A stretch of DNA of 64,000 nucleotides from Steroidobacteraceae bacterium (lineage in GTDB: Bacteria > Pseudomonadota > Gammaproteobacteria > Steroidobacterales > Steroidobacteraceae): NCBI GenBank assembly GCA_041395505.1, contig JAWLAG010000001.1, positions 2,356,001 through 2,420,000 on the forward strand. Reading direction: 5' to 3'. The position numbers were made by a program, and so were the translations under genes. Position 1 is the stretch's first letter, and each line of letters opens with the position of its first letter. Shown one piece after another: positions 45,532-53,708 of the stretch. The notes beneath the pieces are model-generated. The model searched no databases, was not told where the DNA came from, and saw nothing but the letters and a program-made list of their open reading frames with translations.

Positions 45532-46056
45532 CTACATGCCCTGCGCGGCAGGCGAGGGTTTGAATCCAGCATTTTTCTTATAGAACATATTGTAGATTAT
45601 CAAAGCGATAACATCTGGATCACTATCATTCTTTGGGTCAGAGACGCTCAAATGAGCATGCCAAAGGTTGCCGTCAGTCCCCGCGCTGTCGTCAGCAGGA
45701 ATCGGCGACGCATGAACAGTTACTTTTCCAAAATCCCGTACTGCGTCGACTCGAAGGTACACCCATCCCTTAAACGAATCCACGCTCTTAGTTCTCGCCA
45801 CGTGCGCTACCGCAAGGCATGCAACCTTCTTGCAGACAGCGGTCTTGCAGTCGCCGAGCCCAAGACGATCGACGGAAATCTTGTTTACATCGCGACGATC
45901 AACGAAATCGTCGGGTACGTACGGTGGCGGCGGCGTAGGTTTGCCATCGTAGCCATTCAACGGCTTTCGAGGACGCCCACCAAATATCCGCCGGCCAATG
46001 ACGTTTTGGTCCGGAAGTTCAGTCCCTATCGCATCACTTGGTGTCCAAAGTGCCAC
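45532..46056 (-). CDS. Unknown protein, third gene of the TIGR04255-like module
   Basis: About 174 residues from GTG 46056, which overlaps the upstream gene by 23 bases. I see no known domain. Early residues include NVIGRRIFGGRPRKPLNGYD and a Pro-rich stretch PTPPPPYVP; the middle has NKISVDRLGLGDCKTAVCKK, and the end WHAHLSVSDPKND. The VDRLG/Cys region and a following beta-rich part look like a compact alpha/beta enzyme or binding domain, but nothing catalytic is clear. Foreign base composition and the overlap suggest it works with the two genes upstream. Confidence 0.6.
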   Translation of the reverse strand: MALWTPSDAIGTELPDQNVIGRRIFGGRPRKPLNGYDGKPTPPPPYVPDDFVDRRDVNKISVDRLGLGDCKTAVCKKVACLAVAHVARTKSVDSFKGWVYLRVDAVRDFGKVTVHASPIPADDSAGTDGNLWHAHLSVSDPKNDSDPDVIALIIYNMFYKKNAGFKPSPAAQGM

Positions 46057-46507
46057 TTGAGGCCTTACCCAGCAAATCGACAATCGGTGCGAATTTTTCT
46101 TGCATTTCCTGACCTGAAATGTCTGCAAGATCGACAACTGTTGCCACCACCGTACTGCCTTTGATAGCCACAATTTTCGCTGCGCTGTTTGTAACGATTG
46201 CCGACATGCTGCCGGCGGAAAGTGGAATCTCAATGTGCAACGCGCCGTCTCTGGTGCCATAGAGATGCGGCTCCGCAGGAAAATGGGGGGACGCCAACTC
46301 AAGGAAACGTATCGACGCACGAACAACCGTAGGGCTCAGCCATTCTCCGCCAAGATCTTGCTCAACACTAAGCGGCGCTACGCGCGATTTTCTGACTATT
46401 TCCTGAATTGTGCCCAACCAGTGCGGCTTATGAACTGTCGGACCCTCAATCGCCGCGACGTCAAAGGCAAACCAACTGCTACTGACCGCGGTCGTGGATA
46501 TCGACAC
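46034..46507 (-). CDS. Unknown protein, second gene of the TIGR04255-like module
   Basis: A 157-residue protein overlapping the TIGR04255-like gene by 28 bases. Residues 45-100 read as a helix-then-hairpin: LSPTVVRASIRFLELASPHF then PHLYGTRDGALHIEIPLSAG. This pattern (a helix ending in FL, then P-x-x-x-T-x-DG-x-L-x-I-E) is one I associate with small proteins encoded beside TIGR04255 genes, but the link is from memory and not tested. No membrane segment or signal. Confidence 0.6.
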   Translation of the reverse strand: MSISTTAVSSSWFAFDVAAIEGPTVHKPHWLGTIQEIVRKSRVAPLSVEQDLGGEWLSPTVVRASIRFLELASPHFPAEPHLYGTRDGALHIEIPLSAGSMSAIVTNSAAKIVAIKGSTVVATVVDLADISGQEMQEKFAPIVDLLGKASSGTLDTK

Positions 46508-47261
46508 TTTTCACCTCCAAGGCTTCGATGGTTTCCCTGCGTAGCAGATGGAAGAATTCTCTCTTCTCGATTTCATGCGCCTGCGTAAGCCACTGCACAA
46601 CGTCTTCTTGATCGCTGAATCTACGATCCGGCGGCGAAAAAACATCAACATCAATGAAAACATTCGACCCGTCCGGCAGTTGATTAGTCAGAAATCGTGG
46701 CGTCGCAACTAGTACCTTGGACACGAAAAGTGGCGGATCGTCTACTATCAAGCTGAGATTCAAATCCGATTCTACACTTTGTCCTGCAATTCCTATTTTC
46801 AAGTCGAGCTCAGATACTCCCTGGATTGCATGCAGTCTCTTGTTTAGGACATTCATGTATCTGAGGCCCAACCGGGTTACTTCTAGCTTGCCGGCCTTTT
46901 CAAACAACACTTCAACGAGTTTTGACAATTTCGGCTGGAGCCCTGCCCACCCGCCGTATGGAGGCATCTTGTGATAAGAAACCACCCTAGGACCAACTCG
47001 GACAACAAATGACCGTTGCTCGTTCGGAACCAGTTCAAGAGTCGGCAGGTATGCCAGATTCGGGTCGGAGTCAAAGAGCGCCTGCGGAATATCACCAACT
47101 GGCAGCCGCCGCACCTCGAAAGCAGAATACTCAGCGTAATCAGAAAGTCGCCCTATTAGTCTTTCGCGTTCAAGCTCCGCCTTGAACTTGATCTCGAAGA
47201 TCGCTTCCTGAATGCAGTCATCCTTGAGCTTCTTCGGAACCGGTGTACCACGTGCTACCAT
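46479..47261 (-). CDS. TIGR04255-like family protein
   Basis: A 260-residue cytosolic protein. DDCIQEAIFEIKFKAELERE at the N-terminus, RSFVVRVGPRVVSYHKMPPY and VTRLGLRYMNVLNK in the middle, and a C-terminal helical region (AHEIEKREFFHLLRRETIEA) match the sporadically distributed TIGR04255 family as I know it: an N-terminal P/EAIxExxF motif, GxxxxSxH.. strand, and RxGLRYxN. No activity is established. It starts 2 bases after the stop of a lipoprotein gene and overlaps the next gene, so all are one operon. Confidence 0.7.
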   Translation of the reverse strand: MVARGTPVPKKLKDDCIQEAIFEIKFKAELERERLIGRLSDYAEYSAFEVRRLPVGDIPQALFDSDPNLAYLPTLELVPNEQRSFVVRVGPRVVSYHKMPPYGGWAGLQPKLSKLVEVLFEKAGKLEVTRLGLRYMNVLNKRLHAIQGVSELDLKIGIAGQSVESDLNLSLIVDDPPLFVSKVLVATPRFLTNQLPDGSNVFIDVDVFSPPDRRFSDQEDVVQWLTQAHEIEKREFFHLLRRETIEALEVKSVDIHDRGQ

Positions 47262-47263
47262 TA

Positions 47264-47740
47264 CTAATTTCTAGAACCGCTAACTCGGTCAAGCCCTTTT
47301 TGACTATCTTCTGGAAACTTAAATCCCTGGCACAAGCGCCCAATACACGCGGACGTCAACTTGCTTGCGGACGTAGTGATACTCTTCCGGTAGTAGATCG
47401 CGGCGACATCTTGTAGACCCATCTCCTCTGCTGCACGGCCGAGATAGAACCAACTAAGGTTGCTCCCCGAATTGATACGCATCACTCGCACCGCAAGCTG
47501 GTCCCATTGGCCAGCATCGTAAAGGGCTTTCGTATCATCCGCACCCCTGCCTTCCGTTACTGCTACCGCGTACCCTGAGGTTAGCGACAGCGTCTGAAGA
47601 CTACTGTTGCCACTCTTAAACGCGGCAAGGAGATCAGCCGAAGGAGTCGAATAAGTGGACGGGATAATGCTAGAGGACGTGCAGCCTGATATGAGGCTCG
47701 TCACACCGCAAATTAGCAGAATAATCTTTGCACGATACAT
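47264..47740 (-). CDS. Small lipoprotein with Sel1/TPR-like region (1)
   Basis: A 158-residue protein starting at ATG 47740. The signal AKIILLICGVTSLISGC ends in a lipobox (LISGC). The C-terminal half has WFYLGRAAEEMGLQDVAAIY, a Sel1/TPR-like helical pair. It is the gene directly before the TIGR04255-like gene, with a 10-base G run (minus strand) 20 bases upstream of its start. Function unknown. Confidence 0.65.
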   Translation of the reverse strand: MYRAKIILLICGVTSLISGCTSSSIIPSTYSTPSADLLAAFKSGNSSLQTLSLTSGYAVAVTEGRGADDTKALYDAGQWDQLAVRVMRINSGSNLSWFYLGRAAEEMGLQDVAAIYYRKSITTSASKLTSACIGRLCQGFKFPEDSQKGLDRVSGSRN

Positions 47741-47759
47741 GCGACTACACCTCGAAATA

Positions 47760-47769
47760 CCCCCCCCCC
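47760..47769. repeat. C10/G10 homopolymer tract between two lipoprotein genes
   Basis: Ten C in a row on the plus strand, ten G on the coding strand. It starts in the stop codon region of the 165-residue lipoprotein gene and ends 20 bases before the ATG of the next. Slippage could change the leader length or the last codons. Confidence 0.9.
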
Positions 47770-48266
47770 TAGTTACTCTTCCCGCCAGAGCGAATGAATA
47801 TCGCGTCTCCAATCTTCTCAAAAGCGATCTGATAGGCTTTTGGGTCAGCGACAATAGTGTCGTTCTGCGACTGCTGTCCGTACAACGATGAGGTTGATTT
47901 CGTATTCACGAAATTCAGCCTAATACTGGCAAAGCCAGTTCTAATTTCCTCTATGAATGCCGTTGCCTTTGTCTGACCATGAGAAGACACGCCACCGAGC
48001 GCCTCCCAGAACGACGTCCTATTTCCTGAAGGACTCGAAGCCGTTATAAAGCCCGTTTCCTTGTCGGCACTCTGTACGATGTATCCTAAGTCTTGAAATA
48101 CGCTGATTACGGCTGCAAACGCGATTCCCTTCTCGACTTCGAACTCTCTGGCTTGATACGCCTGAACCTGAAGCGACGTCTCTGTTTTCGGAGGCGCTGC
48201 AGCACATCCAGCAACCACGATACAGCAAGGCACAAACCATACAAGAATTCTTTTGCACATTGTCAT
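47769..48266 (-). CDS. Small lipoprotein (2)
   Basis: A 165-residue protein with lipobox IVVAGC after a short signal. AAPPKTETSLQVQAYQAREF is the mature start; FAAVISVFQDLGYIVQSADK and GFITASSPSG suggest a beta-alpha fold found in small envelope lipoproteins (DUF4410/DUF4136-like by layout only). It could serve in outer-membrane maintenance. Not recognised further. Same strand and spacing as the lipoproteins around it. Confidence 0.6.
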   Translation of the reverse strand: MTMCKRILVWFVPCCIVVAGCAAAPPKTETSLQVQAYQAREFEVEKGIAFAAVISVFQDLGYIVQSADKETGFITASSPSGNRTSFWEALGGVSSHGQTKATAFIEEIRTGFASIRLNFVNTKSTSSLYGQQSQNDTIVADPKAYQIAFEKIGDAIFIRSGGKSN

Positions 48267-48300
48267 TTAGTTACTCGGCCGCCACAATTGACCAATACCC

Positions 48301-48699
48301 TTAGAATTCGCTGGCGCGACTACGAAAATCCGAGACTACTTTCTTGTCGTTGAACTTGATGATGAGCGTCATCGTTCGTTGCGATTGCTCAAACCCGGCT
48401 GCAGACGACGATCCGCCGGCTAGCAAAATCGTCCAATAACTACTGCTCGACGTAGCCTGAGACACGGTAGCCTGCCGCTGGAAAGTCCATACTTCCTGCC
48501 CCGACCCATCTATGGACGTGATATTCGGGGCACCAAAAACTTCCAACACTTGAGTCTGAGTCGTCTCGCCAACCTTGAGATTCAATTGCACGTTGCCATG
48601 CGTTAGTTCGCTGTTTCTTGCAGTGACTGGCTTGGGCGGCTGCGGTGCACATGCAACCGCAAATGCCACGACGGCGGGGAGAAGAAAAATGCCTTTCAT
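48301..48699 (-). CDS. SmpA/OmlA (BamE)-like small lipoprotein (3)
   Basis: A 132-residue protein starting at ATG 48699 with GGAGG four bases upstream. The signal ends AFAVAC (lipobox). NLKVGETTQTQVLEVFGAPN then GQEVWTFQR is the BamE/SmpA pattern (xxGxTxxxVxxxxGxP...W.Y). It heads the cargo operon. In bacteria this fold binds other envelope proteins; a partner role here is inferred. Confidence 0.75.
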   Translation of the reverse strand: MKGIFLLPAVVAFAVACAPQPPKPVTARNSELTHGNVQLNLKVGETTQTQVLEVFGAPNITSIDGSGQEVWTFQRQATVSQATSSSSYWTILLAGGSSSAAGFEQSQRTMTLIIKFNDKKVVSDFRSRASEF

Positions 48700-48829
48700 G
48701 CGGCCTCCCATGATTTGCTATCTCCTTTAGCAAACCTAAGGATATCACGATGAGCTCTCTGCGCTAATAAGTAGTCTTGTGATAGCTTAATGTGAAGACC
48801 TCCAAAGCAAGGTCCTGGCAGTGCCGTTC

Positions 48830-49476
48830 CTACGAACCGTGCCCTAGAAATTGGACCGGGTTGGTCGCCAAAAATTGACGGCCGCAAGTTTGCCTTGAAC
48901 CTCTCGTTGGAACTTTTTGCCACGGTTTGCCAGAATCGATGCGTGCCGTGTCGATGTTGGTCTGAGCCAAGCGCCGCAGCACCGCCCGCGACTCGAACTC
49001 CGGGCCGTAGTTTGATCTGAGATAGCTGGATGCACCGTGCACGTTGACCAGCCTGCTGAGCACTGCGATCCCTCTGCCGGAACGTCCCTCTCGGCCAGCC
49101 TGGAGCGATACTGAAGGCTCGACCGGATCACCTACAGCAGCGCGAGCGCTATGCGAAGCGACAGGCCGCGACGATGCACGCATTCGACCATGCCGACGGC
49201 GAGCGGGCGCGCCCACCGCTTTTTTTGCAACGACCTCCTTCATGATCTCGATTTCAAGGCCTCGCTCGGCCACCAACTTCTTGGGCCTCGCGTTCTCGAA
49301 CTCCAAGGCGCGCAGCCGCTTCATGTCCACAGGCCCCAGGCCACTGAATCGCTTGCGCCACAGGCAGGTCGTGTGGTCGCTGATGCGATGCCGCTTGACC
49401 ACTTCCACCACGGGTGCCTTATCCGCCTCCCGCAGGATCTTCACTATCTGTGCTTTCTGAATCGGATGTTCTTCAT
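48830..49476 (-). pseudogene. IS3-family transposase relic
   Basis: OrfA-like sequence (AQIVKILREADKAP, then WRKRFSGLGPVDMKRLRALE and an ENARPKKLVAERGLEIEIMK leucine zipper) follows an ATG at 49476, but the ATG frame hits a stop at once, so a frameshift lies near 49455. The OrfB end survives as YLRSNYGPEFESRAVLRRLA with GKPWQK (DDE-domain tail), while about 150 residues of its middle are deleted. It resembles the IS407/IS51 group. Not functional. Confidence 0.8.
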
Positions 49477-49902
49477 GACTTCCTCCAGCCGTTCGGAAGC
49501 CATCTCGCCAAGCATCATCCGGTCCGAAAATCAGTTCGCCGATCAGTGGCAAGCTGACGTGGGTCACTGAGCAGACTGCACTACACTTCTGTAAGTCTCT
49601 GATTCATATACTCAAGACAATCGCGGCTACGGTCCCCGCGTCGAAATCGGCAGGAAGGACCCGTGCCGGGTCATGACGGCAACAACCCCGCCGCGCGAAA
49701 TCTGGCCTCTGCATCCTCGTCAGCCGGGACCATTACAAGCGTTGCGGCTGGATCGGCGATCAGGTTCGGGCTGGTTGGGGCTCTCGCCTTCGTAAATCCA
49801 CTAGTCATGGCGTGTGTCGAAAATGTTCGGGGTTAACAAGAAAAAAGGGCACGCTCGATAGACACGCGAGTCCTGTAGCTTATCGATGCCCCCTACCGTT
49901 GA
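49477..49902. other. Gene-poor stretch
   Basis: I find no gene with supporting features. A 45-codon minus-strand reading frame (49671-49808, ATG) exists but lacks a ribosome site or motif. The right end just follows the stop of the DUF3631 gene. The left end is old IS flank. Confidence 0.6.
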
Positions 49903-51273
49903 TCACGCGCACCACTCGCAACCCTCCCCAGCGCAGCGAGGACAGCCGCTCTCCGGGGTGCCAACAAGCGGAACCTGCGGAACCGGTGGAACCGAAGCGG
50001 TGGGCAAAGCACTTACCGGTTCCGGATCGGTTCCGGATCGAGTGTATGGCTGGCGGAAATCCGGAACCGTTTCGGCTGGGGAATAAAGGGCCGGTTCCGG
50101 AGGTTCCGGAAGTTCCGGATTGCTGGAGATGGAGGGGAGGTAGCGCTGCCAGGCGTCATGGAGCTGGTCTCGCCGATACCCCTGCACGGCTGATCCCGCG
50201 ACTTTGACCTTCGTGGGACCGACACCGTAGCCCTTTAACATGGACGAGAGCGCTCGCACAGTCAGTGGCCGTCCGCGAATGTCGCCCCAAGGCGCGTCAG
50301 GATCAAGCCCATAATCTGCCCCATCGGCAAGGCGCTGCAGGATGGCTTGCGTTCCGATCACTTCCTGGCCTTTGAACAGGGTCCTCAGATCGGCGAGGAG
50401 CCTTATGCCCAGACTGAGGCGCCGATCCTCGGCATCGGCACACAATGCGACACAGGCATCGCGCGCCATGAGAGGCCACGCGCCTCCGGCCTGGTCGGCA
50501 ATTGCAATGAGGGGCTCCCATATTTCTGCAGGCCGGTCGACAACCCCACGCGGCATCGTCGGCCAGGCGGCACCCGCCGGTGGTCCCACGCGGCGTGCCC
50601 ACTTGGCTAGCCGCTCACGCAATTCGAAACCCGCATGAGAGTGCTCGCGGTGGCGAAAGGGCTCGGCACGCTCGGATGGCGCGCGTCGACGCATTTTTAT
50701 GATGACTGAACGTGACATGATCGTATCCGGCAGCTCGCCCAGCCCTGCCAGCGCAACGGCCGCGAAAACCGGGAAATCGACAACCTCATGCTTGGGACCG
50801 ACACAACGCGGAATAGTGGCGCCTCGCTTGTAACCGGCGTTCAGCAGAGCGCGCAGGTCTTCGTGGTTGTCATCCTTGCCGCGACGATTCCATATGGCGT
50901 CGACCTCATCGAATAGCAACGTAATCTGCTCTTGCTGGAGTTTGCGGAAAATTGCTGCGGGCGAAGCGCTCAGGCTGAACATCGGCGCCGGCGCCAAAAG
51001 ATCCAGAACCTCAAGCACGCGCGTCTTGCCGCTCGCCGGCTCCGGACTCAGCAGCGCAAGCCGCGGCGTTGATACGAAGTGCTCGATCGCGTGGGCATGT
51101 GCCGCCCAAAGCGCTACGGCTGTCAATGCGTGCTGCGTTGGAAATACGCAAAAACGACCGATGAATGCACGAACGTTCCCGAGAAGCAAATCCCCCGACT
51201 GCTCCGCATCGGCGCCCGTGGCCCTATCGAATCGTGCGACCGCTTCGTCGATCTGTCGCAGCGCATGGTTCAT
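49903..51273 (-). CDS. DUF3631 ATPase-like protein
   Basis: About 456 residues from ATG 51273, in an ATGA overlap with the CHC2 gene. LLSPEPASGKTRVLEVLDLL is a Walker A loop and ITLLFDEVDAIWNRRG a Walker B; a DUF3631 region follows (RALLNAGYKRGATIPR... and LPDTIMSRSVIIKMRRRAP). This family is common in integrative elements beside primase fragments, and a replication helicase role is likely. The C-terminal tail is Pro/Glu-rich and ends in CPRCAGEGCEWC, a possible zinc knuckle. Confidence 0.8.
   Translation of the reverse strand: MNHALRQIDEAVARFDRATGADAEQSGDLLLGNVRAFIGRFCVFPTQHALTAVALWAAHAHAIEHFVSTPRLALLSPEPASGKTRVLEVLDLLAPAPMFSLSASPAAIFRKLQQEQITLLFDEVDAIWNRRGKDDNHEDLRALLNAGYKRGATIPRCVGPKHEVVDFPVFAAVALAGLGELPDTIMSRSVIIKMRRRAPSERAEPFRHREHSHAGFELRERLAKWARRVGPPAGAAWPTMPRGVVDRPAEIWEPLIAIADQAGGAWPLMARDACVALCADAEDRRLSLGIRLLADLRTLFKGQEVIGTQAILQRLADGADYGLDPDAPWGDIRGRPLTVRALSSMLKGYGVGPTKVKVAGSAVQGYRRDQLHDAWQRYLPSISSNPELPEPPEPALYSPAETVPDFRQPYTRSGTDPEPVSALPTASVPPVPQVPLVGTPESGCPRCAGEGCEWCA
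49970..50125. repeat. GGTTCCGG-type short repeats in the DUF3631 tail
   Basis: Several imperfect copies of GGTTCCGG and its complement CGGAACC occur over about 150 bases, in frame with the Pro/Glu tail of the protein (PELPEPPEPAL and the like). It is inside the coding region. Confidence 0.6.
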
Positions 51274-51695
51274 GGCGCCGCCCCTGCGATGCATGCGAGG
51301 CGATCCGCAGCCAGTGCCATCCGCACGCTGTCCTCGCCATCGAGCGACTCGCCGCGGGCCATTGCGGTAGCAGCGATTTGCAGGACCAAGATTTCCTGAC
51401 GCAAGGCGACAAGAACATCGACAGCGTTCGCCGCGTGCGCGTTGCGAATAGGGCGAAACCGAGTGTCGCGGCGAAACGGCTCCCGAAACAGGTCACTAAA
51501 ACGTAACCCGAGCGCGCTCAGGATCGACTCGACTTCACAGCGGCCGAAGCAAAAAATCAACACGCGTCCATCGTCTGTTTCGCGCACACTCAAGCTGGGG
51601 TTGCGGTCAGCATGAGCGGGGCATCGCGCAATCCACTGGCCGGGTCGCGATTGACGAACGCCCGCGAGGCGACCGAGAACCGCTGCGATGCTCAT
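51270..51695 (-). CDS. CHC2-type zinc-finger primase fragment
   Basis: A 141-residue protein starting at ATG 51695 in an ATGA overlap with the upstream small gene. WIARCPAHADRNPSLSVRET and RVLIFCFGRCEVESILSALG are the CHC2 zinc-finger pattern (CPxH...CxxxC-like) of DnaG-type primases; no TOPRIM domain follows. With the DUF3631 ATPase it resembles the split primase-helicase of phage satellites and small integrative elements. Confidence 0.75.
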   Translation of the reverse strand: MSIAAVLGRLAGVRQSRPGQWIARCPAHADRNPSLSVRETDDGRVLIFCFGRCEVESILSALGLRFSDLFREPFRRDTRFRPIRNAHAANAVDVLVALRQEILVLQIAATAMARGESLDGEDSVRMALAADRLACIAGAAP

Positions 51696-51952
51696 CGCGC
51701 CGAGCCACTCTTGCGATAGGCGGCGCATTCGTAGCCAAAGACCCGCGCGCCGCGGCGTTGCAGCCATTTGTCGTACCCTCTGGCGAGAACGACGAGCTCG
51801 CGGCCAACCCGGACCATGGCGCCAGCCTCGACGAGTTCGCGACGATGCGCGCGCAAAACGTAGCGCGCCCGCTCTGTGGAATTCGGGTAAACATCCGCCG
51901 GCCAATCGGACAGCGGCCAACTGTGAGCTAACACATTGTGCGCGCGCGACAT
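51692..51952 (-). CDS. Small element-encoded protein, possibly DNA-binding
   Basis: An 86-residue basic protein. STERARYVLRAHRRELVEAG and MVRVGRELVVLARGYDKWLQ suggest a helix followed by a strand-turn, similar in feel to excisionase/AlpA-like proteins, but no family is certain. It is the first gene of the primase module and couples to the CHC2 gene. Could be the excisionase or repressor of the element. Confidence 0.5.
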   Translation of the reverse strand: MSRAHNVLAHSWPLSDWPADVYPNSTERARYVLRAHRRELVEAGAMVRVGRELVVLARGYDKWLQRRGARVFGYECAAYRKSGSAR

Positions 51953-52017
51953 CGAATCACTCCTTAGTAGATCAGTGATCGAATGATCGCGTATGTGGGC
52001 GAATCGAGTAGGAAGTG

Positions 52018-52548
52018 CTAGGACTTCCGGTCGCGCGCTCTTTTCACTCGCGTTCGGACCTGCCGCTCGCTAATACCCAATTGCTCTGCCGCGAGAAGCT
52101 GCGTTCGGAACTTCGCTACTACCGCAAGAATGTCGTCGTCTGATAGCGCCGACGATTGCTTGATACGCCGCTCCTTCTCGCGAATGTCACGTGCAAAAAG
52201 CGCATCCGCCCGCAGCATCATCCAGGATTCGGTAAGTTTCATTGCGCACAATGCAACCTCGTCTGAATCGCCGCGCCCCGCAGCACGTGCGCGCGCTTCG
52301 TTGAGACGCAGGACTCTACTGCGAATTTCGTCCGCCCAGTCCTGCCCGCACTCCAACTCGTGGTCTATCTCTGCGCGAGCCGCTGCCGCCAGCATCACTC
52401 CAAGCGCATCCTCAACACCGTTCGTCGGATTACTCGCCTGAAACCACTCGCGCCACTGTTCTTCAGTCTCTATGGATTTCTTTGATCTAGCCGATTTCTT
52501 GAACAGTGACCGAGGGACGCCACGTGCCCTTTTCTTTCGGGCATTCAC
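52018..52548 (-). CDS. Element protein with C-terminal HTH
   Basis: A 176-residue protein with a GTG start in a GTGA overlap with the integrase gene. The N-terminus is very basic (NARKKRARGVPRSLFKKSAR). The C-terminal AAEQLGISERQVRTRVKRAR reads as a helix-turn-helix. The middle is helical. Likely controls integrase or excision, or is a terminase-small-subunit-like protein; neither is proven. Confidence 0.6.
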   Translation of the reverse strand: MNARKKRARGVPRSLFKKSARSKKSIETEEQWREWFQASNPTNGVEDALGVMLAAAARAEIDHELECGQDWADEIRSRVLRLNEARARAAGRGDSDEVALCAMKLTESWMMLRADALFARDIREKERRIKQSSALSDDDILAVVAKFRTQLLAAEQLGISERQVRTRVKRARDRKS

Positions 52549-53600
52549 GGGTCACCCCGGAGCTTCCTGTCGAGTGCATCATGACCCGTCACCGGCTTGC
52601 CCTCAACCAAGTGCGAGTAACGCTGAGTCACCGCCGGGCTTTTGTGCCCCAGGACACTGCCGATCTCAAGAAGCGTCGCGCCGTTTTGCGCCAAAATACT
52701 TGCACAGCTATGACGCAGATCATGCCATCGGAAGTCATGGAGATCGGCGGCCGCTCGTATGGTTCGCCAATGTTTTTCGAGCCCGCCTTTCTCCAGTGGC
52801 TCCCCCCTCGAATTGAGGAACACGCGTGAGCCGATCATTGGCTGTCGCTTGAGTGCGCGCAGTGCATGCGCCGCACTGCTGGGCAGATGCACAGCGCGTG
52901 ATGTCTTGTTCTTTGCAATCAGAATACGAAGCCGCTGGCGCTCGAAGTCGACGTCGGCCCACGTAAGCCTTAGGAGTTCGCCCGCCCTTACGCCGCAACC
53001 CAAAGAAACCGAAATCGCCGCTCGCATCAGCGGCGAATACTCGGCAGCTTCTCTATTTAGGCGGGTCAGCTCTTCGTCTGACAGGAATCGAGTTCGGCCC
53101 TTGGGCTCTGTCAGCATTAGACGCAGTGGCCAAGACTGATCGAGCGGAACGATCCCGGCGGCGCGCGCAAAATTCCAGCAACTCCGCATGGCGCTTAGGT
53201 AACGATTGACCGTTGCCGGCGCACGGCCGTCTTTGCGCAGTCTTTTCCTGGCTTCACGCAAGGCAACCACATTGAGCCGCAGAACTCTTTCGCCACCGTA
53301 CTCTGATGTCCACCACGCGAGTAGGTCGGACAAGTCGCGGTAGGTGCGAAGGCTTTGAGTTTCCGGATCGTCCAGATATTCGCGAATGATGTCGCCGACA
53401 GTCATTTTCGGCGCGTCTGAGCGGATGGCATTGCCGCGCTCGCGCTGCTTGCGGAGTTCGCTCTCCGTCTGTTCCGCCCAGCGTTTCGCGTCACGCCTGC
53501 TAGCAAATGCCCGGGCAGTTGGTTTATAGCCCGCAATACGCACTTGCGCCAGAAACGAGCGCCCGCTTTTGCGGGTTCGGCGTTCGGTTATGGTAGCCAC
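52545..53600 (-). CDS. Tyrosine recombinase/integrase
   Basis: A 351-residue phage-type integrase. Catalytic residues: Arg in SLGCGVRAGELLRL (about 205), HDLRHSCASIL (about 295) and the nucleophile Tyr in SPAVTQRYSHL (about 328). The N-terminal arm-binding part (GRSFLAQVRIAGYKPTARAF) is followed by a SAM-like core-binding domain. It lies next to the tRNA-Ser attachment site, as usual for tRNA-targeting elements, and should carry out integration and excision. Confidence 0.93.
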   Translation of the reverse strand: MATITERRTRKSGRSFLAQVRIAGYKPTARAFASRRDAKRWAEQTESELRKQRERGNAIRSDAPKMTVGDIIREYLDDPETQSLRTYRDLSDLLAWWTSEYGGERVLRLNVVALREARKRLRKDGRAPATVNRYLSAMRSCWNFARAAGIVPLDQSWPLRLMLTEPKGRTRFLSDEELTRLNREAAEYSPLMRAAISVSLGCGVRAGELLRLTWADVDFERQRLRILIAKNKTSRAVHLPSSAAHALRALKRQPMIGSRVFLNSRGEPLEKGGLEKHWRTIRAAADLHDFRWHDLRHSCASILAQNGATLLEIGSVLGHKSPAVTQRYSHLVEGKPVTGHDALDRKLRGDP

Positions 53601-53708
53601 GAAAAGAACCTTCGCGGCGCTATAGAATATGACCCAGCCATGTCAGCACCTCGCTTGCCGATGTGGTCAGGCCTCGCCAAGCGTTAGCGCGCTTGCCGGG
53701 GCCGATTC

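Noticed and set aside
45364..46164. 266-codon plus-strand frame in the element
   Set aside because: Opposite the third gene of the TIGR04255-like module, which is supported by operon overlap; no domain in this frame.
49671..49808. 45-codon minus-strand ORF
   Set aside because: ATG start but no ribosome site, motif or coupling; below what chance gives in high-G+C DNA.
49970..50125. CRISPR-like repeat array
   Set aside because: Units are short and irregular with no constant spacers, and lie in frame in a coding region; no cas genes in the window.
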